Shown here: piece after piece, positions 1 to 11,228 of the stretch
How the letters are laid out: every line of letters starts with the position of its first letter
Position numbering within the stretch: the stretch's first letter is position 1
Assembly (NCBI RefSeq): GCF_045679555.1
Contig: NC_092091.1
Span: forward strand, 71,891,730-71,955,729
DNA from: Salvelinus alpinus
Taxonomy: Eukaryota > Chordata > Actinopteri > Salmoniformes > Salmonidae
Length of the DNA: 64,000 bases
Direction: 5' to 3'
Position numbers and translations under genes: made by a program
The notes under the pieces: generated by a model
Seen by the model: the letters and a program-made list of their open reading frames with translations, nothing else
Told to the model about the DNA's origin: nothing
The model's database searches: none

Positions 1-292
1 ATTGGGAAACTAACTGCCAATAATAAGCTGAATAATAATAATAAGGTAAACTCTGGCTAGCAGAGACATCTTTGTATTAGCAACTATGAATTATGAGCTT
101 ACATGGTATTAAAGTTAAGGGACATCACCCTGGGCGGGGTGATCCTCAGTAGAGGATAAAAAGGGAAAACACCATCTTTTGTGCTGAGTGTTACTTGCAA
201 ATTACTGTAAGAGAAGACTCCGGGTTGCAATCCGGCTTGCAATTCTTATTAAACAAACTAACCTCTGATCAAAGAAGTTTCCTGTGGTAACT
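1..292 (+). mobile_element. Possible LTR remnant (low confidence)
   Basis: The stretch has a TATA-like block near 155-165, an attaaa poly(A)-type hexamer near 249, and a CT/GT-rich tail, the order expected of an LTR promoter, R and U5. No internal retroelement region follows and the left edge is cut by the window, so a target duplication cannot be tested. It may equally be unique non-coding DNA. Confidence 0.25.
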
Positions 293-404
293 TGTGTGCA
301 CATAGGGCAGAATTCCCTTACAATACCCATAGACTTCCAATCAATGTGCTAATGATAATTTCAATCACTATATTAGTGTTCCCCAACTGGAATTGGTTTT
401 ATTT

Positions 405-692
405 ATTTATTTATGTTTTATTGTTGGACATAACAAACTGTAAAAACACCAGGAAATCAGTTCCTATTCATTTTAATTCAGGAAATTCATTCCCAGTATT
501 CCCTAGCATAATAGAGAGACATACAAATGTAAGCAAGTTTTGAAATTACTATGTTTTAGTCAAATATTATTTATATTTCAGCTTCTTGCAGGCAATTTGT
601 ATTCTACAAATTATTTGCAGTTATGTTCCCGGCACCCAGACCACCGCTCAATAAAAAAATTGTCCCGCAGCTGAATCAAGTTGATGATCCCT
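405..692 (+). repeat. Dispersed repeat, copy 1 (pairs with 11740-12085)
   Basis: This segment shares an ordered set of blocks with 11740-12085: 'gactgtaaaaacaac'-type start, 'ggaaat(t)c/tgttt', 'aataaagagagat', 'aaatgtaagcaa', 'tcaaatatta', 'tctacaaattatt' and 'gttgatgatccc'. The copies are clearly diverged by substitutions and small indels. The 'gcgggacaaatttgtccc' palindrome at the edge of copy 2 suggests a non-autonomous DNA element. The family was not identified. Confidence 0.55.
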
Positions 693-790
693 GCACTGTA
701 TGGTCCATGTTTGATTGTGTCTCATTGATGATGCTACGTACAGTATCAGTGTCCACAGACCCTGATAGCTCAGGGTAGGAGTCCTCCAGA

Positions 791-856
791 GTTGCTGCAG
801 TGTCTCTGGGGCTGCTGTGTGTTCTACTGGCTGGGATCATAGGCCTGTCTGTCCAC
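791..856 (+). pseudogene. Transmembrane-segment exon piece of a C-type-lectin-like receptor
   Basis: Reading from 791 gives VAAVSLGLLCVLLAGIIGLS, a typical single-pass type II membrane segment, immediately upstream of the stalk exon at 940. The exon should end near 858, but the expected gt donor after 'ctgtctgtccac' is replaced by 'agtctg', so splicing to the stalk looks broken. The combination of this membrane segment with a QLQTSYNNLTKERD stalk is what I recognise in teleost C-type lectin (CD209/asialoglycoprotein-receptor-like) genes. No lectin domain follows, so I call it a gene relic. Confidence 0.5.
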
Positions 857-939
857 AGTCTGAAGATATAATTCCTACCATTCACCATCATTCACCAGAT
901 TATCTATTTTATTGATACACTTTGTTGTTGTTATAACAG

Positions 940-1391
940 ATGGTGGGGTCTCTAAGAGCTTCTTAGCCTATAAGACCAACTCATCTGCAGAGAGTATCCA
1001 GCTACAGACCAGCTACAACAACCTGACTAAAGAGAGAGACCAGCTACAGACCAGTTATAACAACATGACTATAGAGAGAGACCAGCTACAGACCAGATAC
1101 AACAACCTGACTATAGAGAGAGTACAGCTACAGACCAGTAACAGCACCCTGACTAAAGAGAGAGACCAGCTACAGACTAGTTATAACAACATGACTATAG
1201 AGAGAGACCAGCTACAGACCAGATACAACAACCTGACTAAAGAGATAGACCAGCTACAGAGGGAGAGAAATGATATTGAAGTTTGGTACTACATCTCGAC
1301 CAAGACTAAAAACTGGAATGGAAAGCAGACAGGACTGTACCAACAGAGCCTTGCGGCCTCATTTATCAATACTACTACGACTACTAGTTAA
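940..1391 (+). pseudogene. Coiled-coil stalk exon of a C-type-lectin-like receptor, truncated
   Basis: A polypyrimidine-rich acceptor ending in 'ttataacag' precedes an open frame (ITDGGVSKSF...). It has about six 14-residue repeats of the form QLQTSYNNLTKERD, each with an NNLT or NNMT N-glycosylation sequon: a heptad-like stalk that would hold a receptor trimer outside the cell. A carbohydrate-recognition domain (WIGL, EPN/QPD, WND motifs) is absent; the frame instead runs into LQRERNDIE and unrelated residues and stops at 1389-1391. Together with the damaged donor of the upstream membrane exon this suggests a partial or dead gene copy. A lectin domain further downstream was looked for up to 3 kb and not seen. 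Confidence 0.5.
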
Positions 1392-1639
1392 CCCATCAGA
1401 GTCGAATGCCTGTGTTGTCCATAGTTTTCCAAAATTTCAGTTCCCTTCATCGTAGAAACGGCCAACAGAACCGGGTGGAACCTTTACCGTCCGAGCCGCC
1501 AACGATAGCAGATTCATTTCTTCCTTCCCTGCCATCATCTCCATGGTGACTGGGGGCGGTACGGCCAACTGTACGGTGAGCCTCATGGGGCCCGCCAGCA
1601 CCACGTCAGGAATGGATTTACTGTCTCAGCCTCCAGTAT

Positions 1640-2400
1640 TTATGCTGCAGTAGTTTATGTGTCGGGGGCTGGGGTCAGTCTGTTATATCTGGAGTATTTC
1701 TCCTGTCTTATCCGGTGTCCTGTGTGAATTTAGGTTTGCTCTCTCTAATTCTTTCTGTCTTTTACTCTCTCTCTTTCTTTCTCTCTTTCTTTCTTTTTCT
1801 CTTTCTTTCTTTCTCTCTCTCGGAGTACCTGAGCCAAAGGACCATGCCTCAGGACTACTTGGCCTGATGACTCCTTGCTGTCCCCAGTCCACCTGGTCGT
1901 GCTGCTGCTCAGTTTGGCTGTTCTGCCTGCGGCTATGGAACCCTGACCTGTTCACCGGGTGTGCTACCTGTCCCAGACCTGCTGTTTTCAATTCTATAGA
2001 GACAGCAGGAGCGGTAGATATTCTCTGAATGATCGGCTATGAAAAGCCAACTGACATTTTCTCCTGACGTGCTGACCTGTTGCACCCTCGACAACCACTG
2101 TGATTATTATTATTTGACCCTGCTGGTCATCTATGAACATTTGAACATCTTGGCCATGTTCTGTTATAATCTTCACCCGGCACAGCCAGAAGAGGACTGT
2201 CCACCACTCATAGCCTGGTTCCTTTCTAGGTTGCTTCCTAGGTTCTGGTCTTTCTAGGAAGTTTTTCCTAATCACTGTGCTTCTACACCTGCATTTCTTG
2301 CTGTTTGGGGTTTTAGGCTGGGTTTCTGTACAGCATTTTGTGACATCACCTGATGTAAGAAGGGATTTATAAAAACATTTAATTGATTGATTGACTGTAA
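1640..2400 (+). repeat. Salmonid interspersed repeat with LINE-like 3' tail
   Basis: I recognise the block order of a repeat very common in salmonid genomes: a CT-rich stretch, 'ctgagccaaaggaccatgcc', 'gactccttgctgtccccag', 'ggaaccctgacctgttcacc', 'cacccggcacagccagaag', and a closing 'tttctgtacagca' block followed by '(ttgatt)n'. It encodes no intact protein; the ORFs inside are short and lie on both strands. Family assignment is from recognition only. Confidence 0.5.
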
Positions 2401-3048
2401 TCCTGTCCATTGTCAGCAAAGTAAGGGTCTTGTTTCAAAACTCTAAAATGTCCTCCTTCTCTCATATCCTCTCTCCCTCACAGCCACTGATTGAAAAGGA
2501 ATTGGTTGCTGTAAGCTACCAGTTGTTATCAGCTACATTAGTTGTCTGACTAAGTTCTCGTGCTCACTCTCTATCTATCCTCTCTCCCTCCATCCCTCCC
2601 TTCCTCCACGTGACAGATTTTACCTCCCCAGAGTCAGCTACCAGGCGTCTCGTCCAAGGGGCAGGGTTCTGGTCTAGAAGACCGATTTCGATTGCTCCTA
2701 CAGTTTTGTTTCGGTAATGCAGTTTAACGGACGCTCGGCCCAGAAAGACAATTTCCATACACGGCCTAATAAGACACTTTAGTCATCACCTTTGTGCACA
2801 AATAATCCATTGTATTATTCAAATTGTTACTGAGGACGATTCTTTTTAAACGTTATATTCATCCAATGACTGGCATGTTACTGGATGACGAAATTATGTT
2901 GTTGCTGCTCGCGCTATTCACTGTGCTAGTGTGCATGTGATGTTGGGCTGTGTAAACCGGATGCAACCCGGATATAGACGTCCATGAATCTGATTATGCG
3001 AACATGATTACCTTGAAAACATCGGGTGGACATTTTGGAGGCAGTCTC
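2401..3048. other. Non-coding stretch, nothing recognised
   Basis: No exon, RNA gene or repeat family could be supported. There is a CT-rich run at about 2565-2605. Confidence 0.5.
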
Positions 3049-4191
3049 CAATTGTTATTATACCTCAGTGGTCTCCTCTGACTGTCCGTTAGCATGCAGC
3101 TCCTCAAACTGTTGTTATTATACCTCAGTGGTCTCCTCTGACTGCCCCTTAGCATGCAGCTCCTCAAACTGTTGTTATTATACCTCAGTGGTCTCCTCTG
3201 ACTGCCCGTTAGCATGTAGCTCCTCAAACTGTTGATATTATACCTCAGTGGTCTCCTCTGACTGTCCGTTAGCATGCAGCTCCTCAAACTGTTGTTATTA
3301 CACCTCAGTGGTCTCCTCTGACTGTCCGTTAGCATGCAGCTCCTCAAACTGTTGTTATTACACCTCGGTGGTCTCCTCTGACTGTCCGTTAGCATGCAGC
3401 TCCTCAAACTGTTGTTATTATACCTCGGTGGTCTCCTCTGACTGCCCGTTAGCATGCAGCTCCTCAAACTGTTGTTATTATACCTCGGTGGTCTCCTCTG
3501 ACTGCCCGTTAGCATGCAGCTCCTCAAACTGTTGTTATTATACCTCGGTGGTCTCCTCTGACTGCCCGTTAGCATGCAGCTCCTCAAACTGTTGTTATTA
3601 TACCTCGGTGGTCTCCTCTGACTGCCCGTTAGCATGCAGCTCCTCAAACTGTTGTTATTATACCTCGGTGGTCTCCTCTGACTGCCCGTTAGCATGCAGC
3701 TCCTCAAACTGTTGTTATTATACCTCGGTGGTCTCCTCTGACTGCCCGTTAGCATGCAGCTCCTCAAACTGTTGTTATTATACCTCGGTGGTCTCCTCTG
3801 ACTGCCCGTTAGCATGCAGCTCCTCAAACTGTTGTTATTATACCTCAGAGGTCTCCTCTGACTGTCCGTTAGCATGCAGCTCCTCAAACTGTTGTTATTA
3901 TACCTCGGTGGTCTCCTCTGACTGCCCGTTAGCATGCAGCTCCTCAAACTGTTGTTATTATACCTCAGTGGTCTCCTCTGACTGCCCGTTAGCATGCAGC
4001 TCCTCAAACTGTTGTTATTATACCTCAGTGGTCTCCTCTGACTGTCCGTTAGCATGCAGCTCCTCAAACTGTTGTTATTATACCTCAGTGGTCTCCTCTG
4101 ACTGTCCGGCAGCATGCAGCTCCTCAAACTGTTGTTATTATACCTCAGTGGTCTCCTCTGACTTACCATTAGCATGCAGCTCCTCAAACTG
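3049..4191 (+). repeat. Minisatellite A, 60-bp unit, about 19 copies
   Basis: Nineteen head-to-tail 60-bp units align perfectly to the 60-column layout with only substitutions and no indels. Units from about 3421 to 3840 are essentially identical, so the middle was homogenised recently; edge units carry private changes. Because 60 is a multiple of 3, open frames arise on both strands (plus: SVVSSDCPLACSSSNCCYYT; minus: LRSCMLTGSQRRPLRYNNNS). Neither flank continues as a recognisable gene. Confidence 0.95.
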
Positions 4192-4440
4192 GAAGCACTC
4201 TGCCAACCTCACCGACTGTGTCAAAGGGACGGGTTTGTCTTAGTCACCCTATGCCAGGGCAACGGGACCCTCAATACTTCTCCAGAGGTGGGCCACAGGG
4301 CCAAGAATGTTACCCGGGTGGCCTGCAGTGCCACCTGCTGTTCAAGGAAGGTAGAGCCGGTGGGAGTGGACAGGGCAGGCAATGTGGGTGTGTCAACGTG
4401 CTCAGTGGGACTCTGTGGGAGTGGTTGTGAGCTCTACATC
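4192..4440. other. Unique spacer between minisatellite A and a MITE
   Basis: GC-rich spacer with short open frames in two phases, none of a recognisable family. A coding origin is not excluded, since one frame is Cys-rich with a sequon (NVTRVACSATC), but the frames of the flanking arrays differ from each other and from this one. Confidence 0.4.
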
Positions 4441-4556
4441 CCAGGGCCGGTTTCCCACAAGCATCTTAAGTCTAAGTCCATCATTATTACCATAGGATCC
4501 TATTGTTCGAAGGTGAACTTAGTCTTAATATGATTTTGGGAAACTGTGCCCAGGTC
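4441..4556. mobile_element. Short MITE with terminal inverted repeats
   Basis: The left end 'cagggccggtttccc' is matched by the reverse complement of the right end 'gggaaactgtgcccag'; internal text 'aagcatcttaag' is palindromic. The right end abuts the first unit of the 54-bp minisatellite. Non-coding, no transposase. Confidence 0.6.
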
Positions 4557-6076
4557 TCTGTCAACAACACTTCAGCTGTTCCTGTAGTTAGTACTACATC
4601 CACCCAGGTCTCTGTCACCAACACTACAGCTGTACCTGTAGTTAGTATTACATCCACCCAGATCTCTGTCACCAACACTACAGCTGTACCTGTTGTTAGT
4701 ATTACATCCACCCAGATCTCTGTCACCAACACTTCAGCTGTACCTGTAGTTAGTACTACATCCACCCAGGTCTCTGTCACCAACACTACAGCTGTACCTG
4801 TAGTCAGTACTACATCCACCCAGGTATCTGTCACCAACAAGAGAGCTGTACCTGCAGTTAGTACTACATCCACCCAGGTCTCTGTCACCAACACTACAGC
4901 TGTACCTGTAGTTAGTACTACATCCACCCAGGTCTCTGTCACCAACACTACAGCTGTACCTGTAGTTAGTACTACATCCACCCAGGTCTCTGTCACCAAC
5001 ACTACAGCTGTACCTATAGTTAGTACTACACCCACCCAGGTCTCTGTCACCAACACAACAGCTGTACCTGTAGTTAGTACTACATCCACCCAGGTCTCTG
5101 TCACCAACACTACAGCTGTACCTGTAGTTAGTACTACATCCACCCAGGTCTCTGTCACCAACACTACAGCTGTACCTGTAGTTAGTACTAGATCCACCCA
5201 GGTCTCTGTCACCAACACTACAGCTGTACCTGTAGTTAGTACTACATCCACCCAGGTCTCTGTCACCAACACTACAGCTGTACCTGTAGTTAGTACTACA
5301 TCCACCCAGGTCTCTGTCACCAACACTACAGCTGTACCTGTAGTTAGTACTACATCCACCCAGGTCTCTGTCACCAACACTACAGCTGTACCTGTAGTTA
5401 GTACTACATCCACCCAGGTCTCTGTCACCAACACTACAGCTGTACCTGTAGTTAGTACTAGATCCACCCAGGTCTCTGTCACCAACACTACAGCTGTACC
5501 TGTAGTTAGTACTACATCCACCCAGGTCTCTGTCACCAACACTACAGCTGTACCTGTAGTTAGTACTACATCCACCCAGGTCTCTGTCACCAACACTACA
5601 GCTGTACCTGTAGTTAGTACTACATCCACCCAGGTCTCTGTCACCAACACTACAGCTGTACCTGTAGTTAGTACTACATTCACCCAGGTCTCTGTCACCA
5701 ACACTACAGCTGTACCTGTAGTCAGTACTACATTCACCCAGGTCTCTGTCACCAACACTACAGCTGTACCTGTAGTTAGTACTACATTCACCCAGGTCTC
5801 TGTACCAACACTACAGCTGTACCTGTAGTTAGTACTAGATCCACCCAGGTCTCTGTCACCAACACTACTGCAGTACCTGTAGTCAGTACTACATCCACCC
5901 AGGTCTCTGTCACCAACACTACTGCTGTACCTGTAGTTAGTACTACATCTACCCAGGTCTCTGTCACCAACACTACAGCTGTACCTGTAGTTAGTACTAG
6001 ATCCACCCAGGTCTCTGTCACCAACACTACTGCTGTACCTGTAGTTAGTACTACATTCACCCAGGTCTCTGTCACC
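4550..6076 (+). repeat. Minisatellite B, 54-bp unit, about 28 copies; mucin-like frame
   Basis: Units of 54 bp give the 18-residue plus-strand repeat TQVSVTNTTAVPVVSTTS, rich in Ser, Thr, Val and Pro with an NTT sequon per unit. The minus strand is also open (VLTTGTAVVLVTETWVDV). A one-base deletion near 5802 (gtcacc becomes gtacc) shifts the plus frame, which stops at 5826-5828; the array continues in another phase to 6076. The start at 4503 lies in the MITE. With no signal peptide, anchor or flanking domain, a mucin gene is not supported. Confidence 0.9.
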
Positions 6077-6132
6077 TTTCTGAGTAACTATTCACAGTCA
6101 GCAAAGATAGAACAAAGACCCATATATGGCAA

Positions 6133-6292
6133 TTGGTGGCCGGTCACAACACGGGGGGAAGTTTCCCCGAGGTACAGATCTAGGATCAGGTTTCCCTCCC
6201 CCAATCTTAACCTTAACCATTAGTGGTGGAAATGTAAAACCAACCTAAGATCAGCATCTAGGGGCAACTTCCCCCGACACCACCGGTCACAG
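6133..6292. mobile_element. MITE with about 30-bp terminal inverted repeats
   Basis: Left arm 'gtggccggtcacaacacgg' plus 'gggaagtttcccc' is matched in inverted orientation by 'ggggcaacttccccc' plus 'gacaccaccggtcac' at the right end. The interior has 'gatctaggatcagg', a block shared with the elements at 16097, 23634 and 28905. Non-coding. Confidence 0.65.
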
Positions 6293-6448
6293 AGTGAGAT
6301 CCATAATGTGTTCTCCATTTGAAGGCTGGGGGTGCTGTAAACTCAGTCAGGACATATGTAGTGTACATGTCAATTAACAGGATCCCAAATAATTTTAGCA
6401 GATACAAAATTGTGACCTTGTGAATTCATACATACATCATATAATATG

Positions 6449-9400
6449 ATATAGAGTCATATGATGTAATATATTATCAAACTAAGGCTGGTGGAGTCAT
6501 ATCATGTATTATATTCTCAAACTAAGGCTGGTGGGAGTCATATCATGTATTATATTATCAAACTAAGGCTGGTGGAGTCATATCATGTATTATATTATCA
6601 AACTTAGGCTGGTGGAGTCATATCATGTATTATATTATCAAACTTAGGCTGGTGGGAGTCATATCATGTATTATATTATCAAACTAAGGCTTGTGGAGTC
6701 ATATCATGTATTATATTATCAAACTAAGGCTGGTGGGAGTCATATCATGTATTATATTATCAAACTATGTCACGCCCTGGCCTTAGTATTCTTTGTTTTC
6801 TTTATTATTTTAGTTAGGTCAGGGTGTGACATGGGGTATGTTTGTGTTTTTGTCTTGTCTTGGGTGGTTGTAGTGTCTAGGGGGATTTGTTAGAGTGTAT
6901 GGGTTTGTGTTGAGTGAATGTTTCTAGGGAAGTCTATGGTTGAGTGAATGTGTCTAGGTATGTCTATGGTTGCCTGAGTGGTTCTCAATCAGAGACAGAT
7001 GTTTTTCATTTGTCTCTGATTGGGAGCCACATTTAAGGCGGCCATAGGCATCATGAATTTGTGGGTAATTGTCTATGTTGAACGTTTGTTGCTTGTCCAT
7101 GCACTTACGTCATTTAGCTTCACGTTTGTTGTTTTGTAAAAGTGTTTGTTTTCGTGTTTCGTCATCTCTATTAAAAAGAAGATGTATTTTGCACACGCTG
7201 CGCCTTGGTCATCTCTCTCTCCTATAGACGATCGTGACAAACTAAGGCTGGTGGAGTCATATCATGTATTATATTATCAAATTAAGGCTGGTGGGTGTCA
7301 TATCATGTATTATATTATCAAACTAAGGCTGGTGGAGTCATATCATGTATTATATTATCAAACTAAGGCTGGTGGGTGTCATATCATGTATTATATTATC
7401 AAACTAAGGCTGGTGGAGTCATATCATGTATTATATTATCAAACTAAGGCTGGTGGGTGTCATATCATGTATTATATTATCAAACTAAGGCTGGTGGGTG
7501 TCATATCATGTATTATATTATCAAACTAAGGCTGGTGGAGTCATATCATGTATTATATTATCAAACTAAGGCTGGTGGGTGTCATATCATGTATTATATT
7601 ATCAAACTAAGGCTGGTGGAGTCATATCATGTATTATATTATCAAACTAAGGCTGGTGGGTGTCATATCATGTATTATATTATCAAACTAAGGCTGGTGG
7701 GTGTCATATCATGTATTATATTATAAAACTAAAGCTGGTGGGTGTCATATCATGTATTATATTATCAAACTAAGGCTGGTGGGAGTCATATCATGTATTA
7801 TATTATCAAACTAAGGCTGGTGGAGTCATATCATGTATTATATTATAAAACTAAAGCTGGTGGGTGTCATATCATGTATTATATTATCAAACTAAGGCTG
7901 GTGGGTGTCATATCATGTATTATATTATCAAACTAAGGCTGGTGGAGTCATATCATGTATTATATTATAAAACTAAAGCTGGTGGGTGTCATATCATGTA
8001 TTATATTATCAAACTAAGGCTGGTGGAGTCATATCATGTATTATATTATCAAACTAAGGCTGGTGGGTGTCATATCATGTATTATATTATCACACTAAGG
8101 CTGGCAGAGTCATATCATGTATTATATTATCACACTAAGGCTGGCAGAGTCATATCATGTATTATATTATCAAACTAAGGCTGGTGGAGTCATATCATGT
8201 ATTATATTATCACACTAAGGCTGGCAGAGTCATATCATGTATTATATTATCACACTAAGGCTGGCAGAGTCATATCATGTATTATATTATCACACTAAGG
8301 CTGGCAGAGTCATATCATGTATTATATTATCAAACTAAGGCTGGTGGAGTCATATCATGTATTATATTATCAAACTAAGGCTGGTGGGTGTCATATCATG
8401 TATTATATTATAAAACTAAAGCTGGTGGGTGTCATATCATGTATTATATTATCAAACTAAGGCTGGTGGGAGTCATATCATGTATTATATTATCAAACTA
8501 AGGCTGGTGGAGTCATATCATGTATTATATTATAAAACTAAAGCTGGTGGGTGTCATATCATGTATTATATTATCAAACTAAGGCTGGTGGGAGTCATAT
8601 CATGTATTATATTATAAAACTAAAGCTGGTGGGTGTCATATCATGTCTTATATTATCAAACTAAGGCTGGTGGGAGTCATATCATGTATTATATTATCAA
8701 ACTAAGGCTGGTGGGAGTCATATCATGTATTATATTATAAAACTAAAGCTGGTGGGTGTCATATCATGTATTATATTATCAAACTAAGGCTGGTGGAGTC
8801 ATATCATGTATTATATTATCAAACTTAGGCTGGTGGAGTCTTATCATGTATTATATTATCAAACTAAGGCTGGTGGGAGTCATATCATGTATTATATTAT
8901 AAAACTAAAGCTGGTGGGTGTCATATCATGTATTATATTATCAAACTAAGGCTGGTGGAGTCATATCATGTATTATATTATAAAACTAAAGCTGGTGGGT
9001 GTCATATCATGTATTATATTATCAAACTAAGGCTTGTGGAGTCATATCATGTATTATATTATCAAACTAAGGCTGGTGGGAGTCATATCATGTATTATAT
9101 TATCAAACTAAGGCTTGTGTAGTCATATCATGTATTATATTATCAAACTAAGGCTGGTTGGAGTCATATCATGTATTATATTATCACATTAAGGCTGTTG
9201 GGAGTCATATCATGTATTATATTCTCAAACTAAGGCTGGTGGGAGTCATATCATGTATTATATTATCAAACTAAGGCTGGTGGGAGTCATATCATGTATT
9301 ATATTATCACACTAAGGCTGGTGGGAGTCATATCATGTATTATATTATCACACTAAGGCTGGTGGGAGTCATATCATGTATTATATTATCAATCTAAGGC

Positions 9401-9614
9401 TGGTGGGAGTCATATCATGTATTATATTATCAATCTAAGGCTGGTGGGAGTCATATCATGTATTATATTATCACACTAAGACTGGTGGGAGTCATATCAT
9501 GTATTATATTATCACACTAAGGCTGGTGGGAGTCATATCATGTATTATATTATCACACTAAGGCTGGTGGGAGTCATATCATGTAGTATATTATCACACT
9601 AAGGCTGGTGGGAG
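6449..9614. repeat. Minisatellite C, 40/41-bp unit, about 66 copies
   Basis: AT-rich units of the form 'gtcatatcatgtattatat' plus 'tatcaaactaaggctggtgg', alternating 40 bp (ggag) and 41 bp (gggag or gggtg). Variant units (cacactaaggctggcag; aaaactaaagctggtg) occur in runs and in recurring mixed blocks, so several units were copied together. The array is interrupted at 6768-7239 by a solo LTR. The ORFs here are repeat by-products. Confidence 0.95.
6768..7239 (+). mobile_element. Solo LTR 1 (472 bp) of a Ty3/gypsy-associated family
   Basis: The element starts TGTCACGCCC and ends ATCGTGACA, so its ends are inverted repeats. It is flanked by the 5-bp direct duplication aacta (6763-6767 and 7240-7244), which lies inside minisatellite C, so integration into the array is certain. 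A poly(A)-type attaaa near 7170 is followed by 'cacgctgcgccttggtc', the R/U5 signature also seen in the LTRs at 37052, 47481, 59144 and 63331. A stem-loop occupies about 6982-7026. No internal retrotransposon region remains. Confidence 0.9.
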
Positions 9615-9724
9615 TCACGTGGTGGCCAGTGTTTCTAATCCACTGTGGTTGACTGATAAAGAGTTTCACTATCATACAGTATGTCAAGGTATGCTTGTAA
9701 TCGTTAAGGACTGGGGAGTTTTTC

Positions 9725-10344
9725 AAAAGATAAACACTAAACTGAATGGAGCTAAACACAGACAAAATCCCAGAGGAAAACCTGGTTCAGTCTGTTTTCC
9801 ACCAGACACTAGGAGATTAATTAACCTTTTAGCAGGACAATAACCTAAAACAGAAGGACAAATATACACTGGAGTTGCTTACCAAGAAGACAGTCAATGT
9901 TCCTGAATGGCCAAGTTACAGTTTTGACTTAAATCTACTTGAAAATCTATGGCAAGACCTGAAAATGGTTGTCTAGCAATGATCAACAACCAATTTGACA
10001 GAACTTAAAGAATTTTGAAAATAATAATGGGAAAATGTTGCACAATCCAGGTGTGGAAAGCTCCTAGAGATTTAACCATAAATACTCACAGCTGTAATCG
10101 CTGCCAAATGTGCTTCTACAAAGTATTGCCTTAGGGGTGTGAATACTTATGTAAATTCTATATTATATTTAATTTTCAATACATTTATAAACATTTCTAA
10201 AAATATGCTTTAACTTTGTCGTTATGGGGTATTTTGTGTAGTTGAGTGAGAGAGAAAATGTATTTACCACATTTTAAATTCAGTCTGCAACACAACAAAA
10301 TGTGTAAAAAGTCTAGGGGTGTGAATACTTTCTGAAGGCACTGT
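9725..10344 (+). mobile_element. Tc1-like transposon, 3' half, degenerate
   Basis: Plus-strand translation in broken frames gives the Tc1 C-terminal order: a QDNN-like block, VPEWPSYSFDLNLLENLW (the DDE Glu region) and then CASTKYCL. It closes with the terminal repeat 'gaatactttctgaaggcac' tgta. The 5' half is missing and stops are present, so it is dead. Confidence 0.8.
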
Positions 10345-10900
10345 ATGTTAAGATGAATGCTCTAATTGTAAGTCTGATAAATGACTCAAATGGAAATGTA
10401 ATAGAAATTCATGGTAAATAATGTATTGTGTAACTTTGGAGTCACTTTTATTGTAAATAAGAATATAATACGAAAAAGCTACCTGAGTTAAAGAGTTACA
10501 ACGGTTAACAGAATCATCTTAAATTGGATTATCTTAAATTTGTTTGTCTTTAAAATTGCATGGCATGCACAAGTCATCTCCCGACATGATCAATGTTGAA
10601 TATTGCAGGTCCTCCGGTCTGACCATGCTGAATAAGAGGTTATACACCACAGTGTATTTCACAACAGGAGGATTTCAACCAAACCAAATAGAAGGGATGT
10701 TGTACCCTCTAAATAATCACACACTCTATCCAACACATTTACATGTGTACTACATTTAGTGTGTATACTTTATACGTTTTCTTACATGAGCTTTATACAT
10801 TAGGTGAAGCAGTCAAAAGAAGGGCAGGTATTTATGACATAAGCTACTGAAAGAATGTTGATGCTAGTGTTGAAGAGCAAGTCTCCCTTGAGCCGCATGA
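10345..10900. other. Non-coding stretch 3' of the protease gene
   Basis: No gene seen. On the minus strand an aataaa hexamer at 10447-10452 could serve as a distal poly(A) signal for the protease gene whose stop is at 11192, but nothing else supports this. Confidence 0.35.
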
Positions 10901-10904
10901 TTGA

Positions 10905-11185
10905 AGCAGGGCCGAGTGCTGCACCTGTTGAGGCAGGTCTGAGGTTGTTGGGGCTGGGCCTGGTTCTTCCCATGTTGAGGCTGGGCTGAGTGTGTGGAGG
11001 CTGGGTCTTGTTCTGCTCATGTTGAGACTGGGCTGAGTGTGTTGAGGCTGGTCCAGGTGCTGCCACTGTTGAGACTGGGCTAGGGGATTTGAGGCTGGGC
11101 CTGGTACTACCCCTGTTGAGGCAGGTCTGAGTGTTTGGAGGCTGTCCAGGTGCTGCCCCTGTTTAGGCTGGGGCTGGTGCTGGTG
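10905..11185 (-). repeat. Degenerate GC-rich minisatellite in the 3' flank/UTR of the protease gene
   Basis: Loosely repeated blocks 'gaggctgggctgagtgtgt' with 30-37 bp spacing and many indels. It starts within a few bases of the inferred stop codon (11192-11194), so it probably lies in the 3' UTR of the minus-strand USP-like gene. Confidence 0.7.
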
Positions 11186-11191
11186 GCCCTG

Positions 11192-11228
11192 TTAGGCCCT
11201 GTGTGCTGGGGCCTCCCGCTCTCTTGCC
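11192..11228 (-). CDS. USP-like terminal exon 12
   Basis: After acceptor 'accctacag' the frame gives AREREAPAHRA and TAA at 11194-11192. The exon is short and its C-terminal tail is not conserved in a way I can check. If the exon-11 donor were not used, translation would instead meet a stop shortly after YMFRYC. The main uncertainty is this last junction. Confidence 0.6.

Noticed and set aside
3049..6076. One large gene joining the 60-bp and 54-bp arrays
   Set aside because: The arrays are in different phases, separated by an unrelated spacer and a MITE, and no splice sites link them convincingly.
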